Positions 52,220-64,000 of a DNA stretch of 64,000 nt are shown piece by piece. This stretch comes from Callaeas wilsoni (lineage: Eukaryota > Chordata > Aves > Passeriformes > Callaeidae). Both the position numbers and the translations under genes were made by a program. The notes under the pieces are model-generated. The model saw nothing but the letters and a program-made list of their open reading frames with translations, searched no databases and had not been told where the DNA came from. The DNA lies in contig VWPU01001271.1 in the NCBI GenBank assembly GCA_013398955.1, positions 122,501-186,500 on the forward strand. Reading direction: 5' to 3'. Position 1 is the first letter of the stretch. Every line of letters starts with the position of its first letter.

Positions 52220-52956
52220 TTTTTAGGGCCATCTTATCAGACAGATCTCTTCAGGCTGAGGAGAACCCATACTTATCAGTCTGTACACTCTATTGACAGC
52301 TCAGTGCTTCGAGGGACAAATGAAAGCTTAGGGTAGAGAAAGATCAGTTAACCTGTTCCACTCTCAGTTTAGACTAATCTTTGGTTTATCTAACTCCAGG
52401 AAACACTGTACATCTTTTCTGTGTTTACCTGGACAACAGCGGCGCACAATCGCATCGTCGGTTGCTAAATCCGGAGCACAGGTACGGCCACTGCAATAAT
52501 CCCCAGGGCAGTCTGCCCGCTGACTTGTAAATGTGAGCAGCGCTCTGCTGACCTCCAGCAACTCCTTCTCCAGGTGACCTCAGGGGCAGCGGGCTGTTCC
52601 AGGAGCATCTGAGAGTTGCTAGGATTGCCCAGTGAAGCAAAAACTGAGCGCTGCACGGACTCACAATTTGTGAGCCTTCCCCCCAAGCAAGGGGAAGTGT
52701 GCTCTCTTCAGAAAGGAGTAATCCCACATACAGTCTAAATGTAAGCAATAAGGATGAAAAACCTGAAGAGAATCCTGCAAACCTGCTCTTGGATCAGAAG
52801 ATAAGGTGAAGAGCAGTGAAGAGCAGTTTAAAAAAAAAGCTCCTTCATATCCTACCAGGAAAATTTTACAGTGTGATGTGACTGGTAACTAAGAGCAGTC
52901 AGCCCTACTAATTGGTATCTCTAAAAAATACACAAGCCAGCTTTCTCCCTGACCAC

Positions 52957-52980
52957 AAAAAAAAAAAAAAAAAAAAAAAA
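52957..52980. repeat. A24 homopolymer
   Basis: Twenty-four adenines follow gaccac. It could be a retroposon poly(A) tail, but no element body or target-site duplication was recognised. Confidence 0.8.
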
Positions 52981-55900
52981 GAATGGCAACATTCCTCTTG
53001 TCCTTTCTTTTCACAGTTCACAAGAAAGGAGCCAGGTCTAAAAAGCTGCAGCTGCTGCTACTGAAAAAACATTCACCATAATTTCAGGTGAAAAAAATTA
53101 ATATTGTAGATTGAGCCTTGTGCTGGTCCTGCTTTCTATATTTGTATGTTTATTTTTTCTCCCCCTTTTGTGTCCAAACACTTCATGAGCACTTTTTATT
53201 AGTGATAACCCTAGACTTTCCCTGCAGAGAAGGTTCACTATTAATTGTCCATTATCTTGGTGAGTCAGCACAAAGGAGAGGGGAAGAAATTCTCATCCAA
53301 ATGGTTTCACCTCCCTCTCTTTAGAGTGATGCCCTTGTCAGGGCATTAAAGACATGAAAACCTGCCACTTATCAGAATTGTGTTTGAATCGAACTACTGT
53401 CCTTGAAAACAGTAGACACCAGATACCATCAAAATAAGCCACATTGGCAGATCCTGTTCCACTGCGACTTAGGCAACCTTTATCCAGCTTACATATGCAC
53501 TTGCAACTGCGTATGATCGGTAACGTTACAGCCATAGTTTCAAGTAAGAAGGGCACGTTCTTTCCCATTTTATAAAACAATAAGCATATTAAAAATAGCA
53601 ACTGCCATAATGAAGAAAAGTTGGCTGGCATCTATGTTAAGTCTCTAGATACCATATTAAAATGTGGGGAAGGAGTATGTACAGATTTTTTGGGAGTAGA
53701 AGGAAGAAGACACAGATGACATTTTTTATGGAACAGTTTGGAAGACTTCAACAGTTTAAATAAGCCTGAGGACAAACTTGAATGTAAACTCATTGCTGAA
53801 CCAAATCGTACATTTTTTAATTGTATGACACCACCCGTTCTTAAGAAAGCATAATTCAAACCTATTGAAATGCTGAATTTACTTGCTAGAATGAAACAAC
53901 ATTTAAAAGAGGTCTTACTATGTCTACTAACCTGGCCAGAAACAGGGGGCGGGGAAAAAAAAAACCAATCAGTGATTGTCCGCATTTTTCACAATTCAAA
54001 GTCACAAACAGAAGGAAAAAAAAATCAAAAATTTACGCTTTGCTTTTAACAAGTAAACAAGTGTACAAATTAATTCAGAGAGCTATAATTTTGAAAATTT
54101 TCTATGTTTAATGTGCACTGCAGTTAAACTACTTTTTCTGTACAAATTAATTTACTGCATCAGTGATCGATGTTTATGTTTAGGCAATTTTATTTCTCAG
54201 TATGGTAAAATTAGACCTAATAGTTGCAACCTGTTATGTCCAATCTGTCACTGAAATTCAAATTGCCCTTTTTCCTATTATTCAAGGAGTAATTTGGAGG
54301 AATTAAAGCCATCTAAAACCAGAAGACAAACAATTCTCTGTAAGGACTCAATAGCCTGTGTCGTCAACCTGCTCTAGAAAGCAGTAGCCCTTCCTCAGCA
54401 GAATCACTGCTTCCATTTCCTCTGGTTCAGAACATTTGCAGCCTGAAGTGCCACAGAACACACAAGTGTCTGAAGACAGCAGAGGATTGTGTCACTCCTT
54501 GAAGGGAATGTAAGGACAATATACATTTTGAAGTAGTAGAAATAGCATTAACAGCCAAGACCCTTCTCTCCATTTTATAATTGTTGGTGTTCAGACATTT
54601 TCAATTAGTCATCCTTCTATCCACAGAAAATAGACTTTGTTCTTCATCTGGGACGAGTTAGTTATTGCCATCTTGTTCTTGTCAGTGAAGCACTCAGCTC
54701 CCACCAACAACCATTATTTATTACTTCCAGTACTGAAATATACGTGTCAAACTTTGTTTACTACCCTTTGCCTTATTTTTCCTCACTTCAAGTGAGGCGG
54801 CTGTGCTATACACACCAGATTATTCCCTTGAATCCCCTGAGGCTTCTTGAAGCCTAAAAGACTCTTACACATCCTTCCAATGTATCTTATATTTAAATTT
54901 CTGGATGGGATGTTGTATGCTGTTTCTGTACTCATTTATATGTTCTATTCTTAAAAGCCTAACAACAATCCTCCTCACAATTAAGAAACAAATACTTACT
55001 CTGCTTTCCCCTCTCACACATCTACTTTTATCTTTAGTTTTATTTTTCTCTCTGTGTTTGTGCTCGGGAAGGAGAGGCTCACTTTTCCCATACACACAGA
55101 ATGAATACTTAACTTTCTGAATATTCTGCATCAAAGTTTTTGGTCTTGTCAGTGGTGGATGAAATGGAAACAGTGAGATGAGAGATAAAGTCGATTTTGT
55201 GGAGATTTTGCATCTTTTCCAGTCATCTTGTTTTACACTCTTTCATAAATTTTAAAATTCCAAGTAGGCTCATTTCTTGGCAAGATTGCTTAATTCACCA
55301 AGCTGATAAATAATTTTGCTACTAGGCTGTACTGATTAATGTGGATTAGTCAAGTGATTAATAATTGTAATGTTTTGCAGGACCAAACTGCCCTAAACAA
55401 CTTGGGCTTTGACAGTATTTTACAAGTGGAACTTCCTTAGATGGATGATATGTAACTTCCCGGATTCCCAAAGCTCAGCAAAGTGGCATGACCTTACCCC
55501 TGGGTTCACTCCTCTTTTTTAGTGCCCATAAACCATTTTCAGATGACAATATTTGAACTAAGACCCTTGCTTTTTGTACAGCACTTGGCTGCTATTTCCT
55601 CTTCCTCCTTGTTGTTTGTTTCATTCCCCTGGTTGATATTATCAGACTTATCTCAATGTGAGGTAAAACATGTCGTTATGCTAAGTCCTATGCAGTTTCT
55701 AAAACAAAGACCTGAACTTCTGCTGATCCTGTGGGCAACCCCTATAACATAAATAAAAACATCATGTACACAGGCTGGGGTATGTATGTAACATTTGTTA
55801 CAGGATGGAAAACAGACACTAATTCTAGCGCTTAAATTTGAAGCACAGACCATTGTATTCCACGATTACATTCACATGCTTCCTCCTGAAGTGGCCAATG

Positions 55901-56479
55901 AACCAAATCGCTATTTATCATCTATTGTACAAGATTTCCTGACTCTGCTTGTGTTTAGACTCCTGTTTTGCTGATACTGGACTTCATAGTATCGTCAGTC
56001 TCCAAAGGAGCATATAAAAGCACAAACTATTCCTAAGACTGAATAGCAGGCTCTGTGTTAGGTAATGCATTGGCCGGTAGGCTGCACTTTCTTGCTAATT
56101 ACAGTGGAAGTTTCCTCTTAAAGAAAACATGGCATAGCAAATGGCATGGAATCAGCTTGCTTTCTAATTGGAGCTTTCTTTCTAATTCTCTCAGTACTAA
56201 GTTTCCCCATAAACACATTCTTCTATATTTGGATACTGGATTTAACCCTCATACAAAATAAGACTTGACACAATGATATATTTATTTGATCTTTTCTAAA
56301 GCACCAATTGCAAGCCAAGTAGCATAAAGAGCCAAATGCAAAACAGTAAAAGTAGAAAGCAAAATCTAATAGCATGTTACAATATGCTATACACACAGAA
56401 TTCAAAAGGGACCTGCCAGCCCCAAAAGATTCAATTCCTGACTAGTTAGAGGAAAGAGAAAAACAAAAGGGTAGCAGAT

Positions 56480-56930
56480 GCAAAAACAAAGGTAGGGAGC
56501 CCATAAAACAGTCATGGATAGGCCAACTGAAATAAACAGGGCTTACAGCTTGCCTTAAAGGCAGCCAGCAAAGGGCTCTGGCAGGGAGTTCCACAACCGA
56601 GGACAAGAAAGACTTGCCTTCGGCCCGCGTCTGACTCAGCCCAGGGAGAGAAAGCCATGTCCAACCGCGAGCAACTGCCAGACAGGGACATGGAGCGCAA
56701 GGCTGCTGCCCGAGAACCAGGGGATTAAAATTTGAACAGCTACATGGACAGGGCTGTATTTTTTAATATACCAGTTTTCCACCCCAAAGAGGCTCCGGAT
56801 CAATTTCAAGGGAAACAATTAGGTGCACATTACAGTAGTCTAGCCCAGATGACTGCAGTAAGGTCTTTATCCAAGATAAATAAGCGAACTGTTCAAATAA
56901 GCTGGAAATTCATCACTAGGACGTAGAACC
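56480..56930. mobile_element. Ancient LINE-like (CR1/L2-type) repeat fragment
   Basis: The segment contains gcagggagttccacaaccga, then cagggagagaaagccatgtc, and further on cattacagtagtctagccca followed by gatgactgcagtaaggtc. This resembles, in the same order, a widely dispersed amniote LINE region ('gagggagttccagagc...gcattacagtagtctag...gaggtgac'). It is slightly GC-richer than its surroundings. Orientation and subfamily could not be fixed by eye. A RepeatMasker run against amniote CR1, L2 and L3 consensi would settle it. Confidence 0.5.
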
Positions 56931-59900
56931 AGGGCCCTTCTTGCCGGGGAAGGAACAATGCTGGTCAATAATACTCCCAACATGTATCTTGTACTAACCT
57001 GAAAATGTGTCTCTCCACATCCCAGAACACCAGAACACTTCCTGCTTCTTTATTTCAAGCCCATTAAGAAGGTAGCCTCAAGGCATATTGTCTAAGTGTT
57101 TCCCCCCCGTTTTCTGCAGCCTTGTAGACATTGTGCTACCACCAGTTTCACTCCTCTAAAACATGTCTACTGCAGGCATATGTTACGTGCCTGCAAATAT
57201 ACTGCAGACCTCCGGTAAGCAAGCACAGCTCAGAGCAGACCAAATGAAAATATCACATATTGCGATGTCTCCAGCCAGCTAATGGAACTGCAACCTCTAA
57301 CTCCCCTGATAACTCACATCCCACATAAAGACAGGGAAAAACAAGAGAGAGATGCAATGGAAGACTGCCTTGTGGAAAAAAGCAAATACTCATCTTGGAA
57401 TAAGGTATTACCCATTTGGTCCAACCATTTAATTGCTCTTGGCCAGATGCCAGTTTTGGGTCAGCTCCTTGGATACCTGACAGGGTCCGCAGTCATGGGA
57501 CAAGAGCCCTCACCCACAACACAGACACAGTGGCAGCTTGAGGAGCAAAGAGCTGGGGAGTGAAGGGTACACTAAGATCATCCTGACCATCCGGAGGAGC
57601 CAGTAACAGCTGTTCCTGCCGAGCTACAGTCCCAACACAGGGTCACTTCAAAAAATTGGTAATCTGGGCAGAATCATGCTGTGGACTGGATCTGGCTTGC
57701 AGGACATTTTTTGGACTACTCTGTATCAACTCCAAAGCAAAAGCTCTTCTCTGGCTTTTACTGTGGCAGAAAAAAAAGCCTGTTTTGTGGCTTTTTATCT
57801 CATGGGCATAATCCCAATCAAAACAATCTGAAATGCAATCAAGACAATTAGTTTTTTTATTCCTTCTGATCCTAACATGACTGCAAAGGAGACCGATAAC
57901 CTTCCGGTCTGATCTTCATCTTCCTGGCAAAAAGAAATATGAACATCAGACAATTGCTGACTTTGTACCAATGTGCAGGCAGCCTATACTAACCAGGCAG
58001 CCTGTAACAGGAAACATTTCCAGGAATTTTACATGTGTTTTTATTACAGCAGGATCTGTTTTCTTCGTTTTATTCAGCCATGAGCTGGGATTTTCGAAGG
58101 TACTGGTACAACATTCTCTCTGCTGCTTAGAGGGTGGGATGGCTGAAGAAAGGCTGCATTCTCCCCAAATTTTCTACATAACTACTTGGCTTTTGTTCCT
58201 TGGCTCTAAAATCTGCTACTTTAGCCCAGGTTATCATCCCCACATTGGACCATTTTATTTCCACAGAAAAATTCTAGATCTCTGTTGCTATTTGACATAA
58301 ATTACTGCCTCTGAAATATTCTAATTTGCTGACTTCTTTCACAATCTAAAAACTGCATTCCTCTGAAGAGGCAGTTTGTATCACCTCAGATTCTCTTATG
58401 TGAGGTAGAGAATACATGACTCTGACTTAGCTTTATAATGAGCTTCTACTCATATTACATGAAGATTTTAACCCTAAGTGATCATTTTCATAAGCTCAAG
58501 TACATTCATCCCTTTCCCCATACATTTAATTGCAAAAGAGCTAATATTCTGTGTTGCAGGCATGATGCACTGGTGATGTACTGAACACATTGAGGAAACT
58601 TCTAGAAAGATATTTATATCAAGGAAATATTAGCAGACACATCCAACAGATACAGAGGAGGATTAGCAGAAAAAGAACTGGCCAACCTTTTGAACACTAG
58701 GCTGATTAATTTAACTTACTTTAACAAATATACTAAAATCCAAAGTCTCAGAAGAAAATCCTGGCCCTGCTGAAGCCAATGGAATTTTTGCTATTAACTT
58801 TTAATGGGACAAGCATTTTAGCTTTGGTCTGGATCTAGTTAGAAGTAGGGTTTAAGAAAATCAGACTTATAGCCTGTGAGTCTAGTGGTAATATTCAAAA
58901 CGAATGAGCTATATTACTTGGGTTCATGAGGAAAATACAAAGTGAAAATTATGGTAACTTTTCAAGGTTTATTAACTCAAGTCCCATAGCCTCAAGGGGA
59001 TATTTCCATCTGCCCCATTTGTATACTACCATGACAGTTCTTGCTCTTCAGTAAGTTGCATTAAAAGAAGTCTTTGTATTGTAGGAATTTTTTAACTTCC
59101 CACAGACAAGTATTTTCAGCAAAATCACACTGTGATTTTATTTTAAAACAATTAGGTCTAAACCATTTTTTAACCAAGTACAAATACTTAAACTCTGACT
59201 TGGATACACAAAATGCATTCTGAAGTGACTATTTGGAAAGCTAACATATATATGAAAAATAATGTGTATGTGTAATTTTATATATACATAGAAATAAATC
59301 AAGGTGTATTCAAAAAGAAAGCTTTTCCTTCTTCCACAAAGACCCTAAGATGTAAATTACATCCTTAACTAATTCCTGATAAAAAATAAACAAACTCGTA
59401 CTTCTGAAGTCACTCTTCCAGAAAAGCCTGCAAGGTTAATGGAGCCACAGCTTGCATTCCAAACGTGAGAGCTCCTCCCAGGAAGCACACTGCTCCTGGC
59501 TCTGTCCCTGTTAGCCGTCTGACTGGCTGGAGGTACCTCGCAGGGTACGACTGCAGCGCGACTCTCAGCTGGCCCAGCAGCATGATAAAGGAAATACAGA
59601 TGTGAAAACAACGTTTTTGATGACACTGATGGCCAAACGTTGCCTCTCCCATGGTTCAGGTTAAACGAGATGCACAGTGGTTCATTACCTAGTAGGACAC
59701 CAAGCCTCAGCGCGTTCAGGTGTAGGTAGAGTAACTCCTTAAACTGCACTTACTGACCCTGTCACAGGCACCAGAAGTACTTGCACATGGCTTGTAAAGA
59801 GCTGCTTGATTATACGGCGTGGCTCCCCACTTCCAGATGTAACTGCCTTGAAGGCTAACCAGCACGAATTGTCTGGCTAATCCTACATTTCCTTATTAAG

Positions 59901-60966
59901 AGTTGCTACAAACATTTATGGAGTCATGAAAGGCAGATAGACGGCTTGCAAAAGGATCAGAATGATTCCTGTATACTCTCCGCTTTATGAACTTAGTGAA
60001 GTCTTGCTTTATAGCCAGCTCTGGAAAACTTTCAGATGTGTCTCTAGTTCCTCTCATCTTTTCACCATTGCCCTATACTTTGACTAAGCTTGCAGTGCCA
60101 AGAGGATCAAACTGTTTTGGTCAAGTTTTCAACACTAAATATTGAAAATTTCCTGTACTTCTGTACTCCTAATCAAGAGTTCTTTGGCAAGAACTAACTT
60201 GTCATTTTCTACTGCAAAAAGCGCTGATCTACCATCTGAGTCATATTATCAACATTTTTTTTGGAGTGAGGTGTTCAATAGTTCAGAATTTGCCCTTTTA
60301 TGGATTACTAACAGTGCATGTGACTTCCTGAAATTAATACTAATGCTTTGTTTGCTGGCCCTCCCAATCGATTTCTAACTGGGAACCAATTTTTCTGAAA
60401 TAAAACTGAAATAAAATACTCTGCTGATAACAGTTCTATTTTCTCTACCAAATTATAGACTTGCATAGTTAAGTGCACCATTAAAAAAAGCAAACAAAAC
60501 AAGACCAAAACCCTCAAAACCTTACTGGCTTTAACTGAGGCTCTCAGTCATCACACTCATTGGATGTGTTAGACAACAGTTTCTTTTGCAGAGTTTTACA
60601 CAGTTTTTCCCCTATTTACTTGTTAGATGTTTTTTAAAGCATTCTTAAATTTAAGATGCAAGATTGTTCCTACAAAAGACGTGTCTCTGACAGTCTTGCT
60701 ACTTTTCTATTGATGATTTTGCTCTCACATTTTAGAGAGATGTAAGGTAACATCAAGAATTAGTCTACATCAGTCTTGTATCAGTGTAAATTCTACTGCA
60801 AATATGTTACTTTTGTCAGATGTCAGTGTGAGACCTGTGAGATCAGATTAGGCATACAAAGATGACTTTCTATTTTATAGAGCTGTCTGAAAAGGTACTA
60901 GTTCTCAGAGATGTGTAGTTCTTGCAAAAATGATTGCTGAGCCCTTCAGATTGAAATATTTTATCG

Positions 60967-60980
60967 ATATATATATATAT
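60967..60980. repeat. (AT)7 microsatellite
   Basis: A pure AT dinucleotide run after ttatcg. Confidence 0.8.
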
Positions 60981-63900
60981 TTAACCACTGTAGTAATTAT
61001 TATTATCAACATCAGTGGCGATGAGGAGTAGACGCTTTGTATAGGTTTGGCTCTTCTCTCCCCATTTCCATTTCCAACTGCCAAACTGCCCGCTCTGTTT
61101 CTTATGTAAAATTGCAGATGTCTTCTTATTAATCAAGAGCCTAATACACTCCAGATGAATAAACAACTTCAGCACTGCAGCATGTACCTCACTTTTTAAA
61201 CCCAGGATTTATTGGAGCGGCCTGTTCCAAGATCTCTTAACTTAAAAAAGATGGTTTACTGTTCCTCGCTTCTACAGCCGGGGCCTAATAAATGCGTTGA
61301 AACTACGTCTTTGTCCCTTTGCAACCTAGTATTCAAAGAGATTTCCAACCCTACAGTGTAACATTATCCAAATCCTTTGAAACCGTAAGTAGTCGCTCAA
61401 ACTCAATCATCCAAATGCAGAAGACTTCCTATGGAATGGAGGGCCAGGCGATCCCTCAGCCAGCGGTGCCTGGGCTGCGTTCACAGTACCCCGACACCCC
61501 ATCGTACAGTACGGGGACTGAGCTGCTTTTCTCCAGTGCCCGTTAGCAAGGACAACATGTATTTCCCAATATTTCCCTCCCATCACGAAAGAAAAGAACA
61601 GTTTGTGAGAACTCATGTATTCACTGATATTGCCTACTCCCAGTATTTTGCTGCAGACTTAGCCTGTAACCCTGCTAATCGAAATTGGTTTAAATATTTC
61701 TATTTAAAATTAAAATCTTCCACAGCCAAAACTGTTCTGTGTACTTTAATTTACATTCTCTAAATTGGAGAAAAACAGATCCTTTCTTTGTAATCATGTA
61801 GAAACAGGAAAAGGAAATAATAATTAGGGTTTTAAAGCATATATTAACTCATGGATTGCTAATTTTTTAATTATTGTTTCAAAATATTGGCACCCTCCTT
61901 AGAACTTCCAGATTACTAATGTGCTTGCTAATATTGAACTGCTAAGGGTGGTTCTATTAATAAGATGTATGTATATAGAAAGCTGGAAAAAAGTAAAGGT
62001 TATAATATTAGCATACCTTACTCATTTTTAATTAAAGAATTAAAAAGCCCAGTCTTTGGGGGGTTTGGGAAAATAGTGTAGCCAAATGAGACCAATTAAC
62101 TTCATTAGCTTCTGCAAATACCTACTTTTCCGGCACATTTCTATTTTTCCATCTGCTTCACAACTACACATGTCTACAAATTAACATTTTATTTATGATT
62201 TAAGGTTCCAATTCATAAAAATTAGGTATTCATTGCACACAGTTTCCTGTATTTATTGAAAAAATCACTAAATTATATGTCTCTTACTCTATGCCCTATT
62301 TTCCCCTCTGAATGAAAAAAGCATACAGCTTGCAACTGCAAAACAGCCCCAGCCCAAATCAGGGTTGAATGTTCAAAGTGTAAACACTGATACTACAATA
62401 GGAACTGCAAGAAAATCTATTTTAAAATGAGAGTTGCAAAAATTCAGAATAAAGAATATGATAAAATATCATTAAAATGTCCTATTGCTACCTCTGAGTT
62501 GAACAAACATTTTCTTGAGCCAATTGTTATAGGTTAGGAGTTAGATAAGTCTTATCACATGCAGCATCAATTTTGCTCATCTGGTTCTCAGCCACTCAGC
62601 ATGCTGTACAGAATGGACCACCAAACCTCCTGCACCTTTCTCTTAGGAAGAGTTTTGCAATGGTTACTAATGTTAATACAAAAAGTAAACTGATTATTAC
62701 TGTCATTTAGCAGTAAAGAAAATACATTTACAGCTTTGATATCAACCAAACATACTAATTTATCTCAACCTCATCACCCTTAAGCATTTTTTATTTATGA
62801 TTATACAGCAACTTTGAGTGTGAGGAGTTTTAATGAACAACAAAATCTTCTCTAATGAGCCATACTAATACAATACTTTTAGAAAATCTATATTTTTATG
62901 AGTTGGATGAAGGGAGCTATTAGGATTGTTTTACATGTCCAGAGAGGAATGGTCACACTCTGCTCCTGATTTTGCTTCTCATGTGGAAAAATCAGCAATC
63001 ATGGTTCAGAAAGGCAGCCTGCCATATGAAGAACCAAAAAATAAGAAGGAAATATTACAGGGGTATTTTAAATTTAAAGTACAATTTCCTGATGTTACTC
63101 ATGAACTAGTCATTAAGCTTTCTTGTTCCAGCTACAAAATCATTTTAGTTACTAACCTGTGACCCTCTAGGTGAGGTGAAGCGAGGGAAATCACTTCCTC
63201 TCTTAGCTAAAATACTGGGAAAAGAGAATAAAGTGCGCCTGTGAAACACTTCCACAGAAGGTCCCCAGAACAGCTTCATTTGTAGAGTGAAATCTAATGC
63301 CACTGGCAAAATCCATAAAACAGTTCCATGCCAAATCTCAGCACGATGACACAGCTCCCAGTCTAGCTGATGGAGACAGATGGAGGCTCTTCACTGGGCC
63401 TTACATCTCTGTTCTCTAAGCAAGAGTGTGGTTCCACAGTTAGGAGAGCTCAATCTCACCTGAAATGGTATTCCTTATCTCCCATCCTTCACTCTCTTTG
63501 GGACATCTGCCTCCTGAGTTAAAGACTGCCAAAAGCAGGCAGGGACAAGGTGCCCTGGTCACTCTGCCTCTCAACTGAAGCACAGGCAGTCGACCACCCA
63601 GCTGGAACGGAAATCACCGGCGTGCCAATATAAAAGCCAGAACAGGCTGCAGTACTTGTTAGGGAGGGCTTTTGTTTCTCTCAGACATTAAATTTACAGG
63701 TCTTCTTTACAGTTACTTGAATCTGACTGAGCAAGTCACTCTACATATCTGCTCAGAAGACACCATTTCGCCGTCCATACATTGTTCCGTAACACATAAA
63801 GTTCAAGGCAATAGCAGAGAAGGCTACTTCACTATCATGAAGCTCACCACAGGCATTCTCTCTACACAAATGAATAAACGCATTTACTTCCTTACACTGT

Positions 63901-64000
63901 CACTTTTCACATTCATGTCATCATCACTGCACTACAATTACATCTGTCATCTCAAAAAGCAACCTGCAGAATCTAATGCAAAGCCACATTTCTCGCCGAG

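Larger units (their letters stand above)
41852..64000 (-). other. ZNF521: ZNF521 intron 5' of the large exon (continues out of window)
   Basis: The intron ends at the acceptor tttctcatttcag (AG at 41853-41852). The preceding exon should contribute the single G that completes the Asp codon, but no match to its expected end (HKINQCQLT in human as I recall) was found up to 64000. Contents seen: T14 (42619-42632), an MIR/L2-like relic (46905-47145), T15 (52084-52098), a TC repeat (52201-52219), A24 (52957-52980), LINE-like old repeat material (56480-56930) and AT repeats (60967-60980). Blocks near 44330-45500, 49640-50000 and 57280-57660 are locally GC-richer, but I cannot identify them. Open frames here are under about 130 codons and show no domain. 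Confidence 0.8.

Noticed and set aside
52201..52230. Strong-looking plus-strand splice acceptor (TC)nTTTTag
   Set aside because: A simple repeat creates the tract. No donor-linked exon is recognisable and the gene is on the other strand.
59369..59749. Minus-strand frame of 126 codons
   Set aside because: No domain, no splice or conservation evidence.
1..64000. Prokaryotic systems, CRISPR arrays, tRNA or rRNA genes, intact viral or retroviral genes
   Set aside because: No regular spacer-repeat arrays, cloverleaf-type genes, operon-like coding density or retroviral frames were seen. The window is a vertebrate gene interior.

Overview
This window is vertebrate nuclear DNA: an AT-rich, gene-poor intronic stretch with one unmistakable gene. 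It looks like a sauropsid, most probably a bird. Interspersed repeats are sparse, one recognisable CR1 LINE remnant is present with a few much older LINE/SINE-like relics, and there is no sign of abundant mammalian-type Alu, L1 or ERV repeats. The species cannot be fixed from sequence alone.

The gene is ZNF521 (EHZF/Evi3), on the minus strand. Its very large central exon lies at 38499-41851 (3,353 nt). It encodes 1,118 residues, counting one split codon, with 26 zinc-finger units. A second exon of 85 nt lies at 22166-22250; it encodes one more C2H2 finger and joins the large exon in frame. The remaining exons were not found. The start codon and N-terminal repressor-motif exons should lie beyond 64000, and the last three fingers and the stop codon below position 1. 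The window is therefore an internal slice of a long gene.

Layout in transcription order (high to low coordinates): 41852-64000 is the 3' part of the upstream intron; 38499-41851 is the large zinc-finger exon; 22251-38498 is a 16.2 kb intron; 22166-22250 is the single-finger exon; 1-22165 is the start of the next intron. The introns hold microsatellites, homopolymer tracts, a CR1 3' fragment (31640-31845), an older CR1-like fragment (about 26640-27450), LINE-like material near 56.5 kb, two or three MIR/L2-tail-like relics, a CpG-rich patch (13740-14340), and two diverged copies of a roughly 110 bp element 1.3 kb apart (13719 and 15056). Several TAAT/ATTA-rich blocks are candidate conserved regulatory elements, but that needs alignment.

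I found no second protein-coding gene, tRNA, rRNA, CRISPR array or bacterial-type system. The other open frames of 60-215 codons are short, domain-less, or antisense to the large exon, and I treat them as chance. I see no convincing new biological system. The most useful leads are the paired 110 bp element, the intronic CpG-rich patch, the large exon's weak donor with its open read-through tail, and the candidate regulatory blocks.
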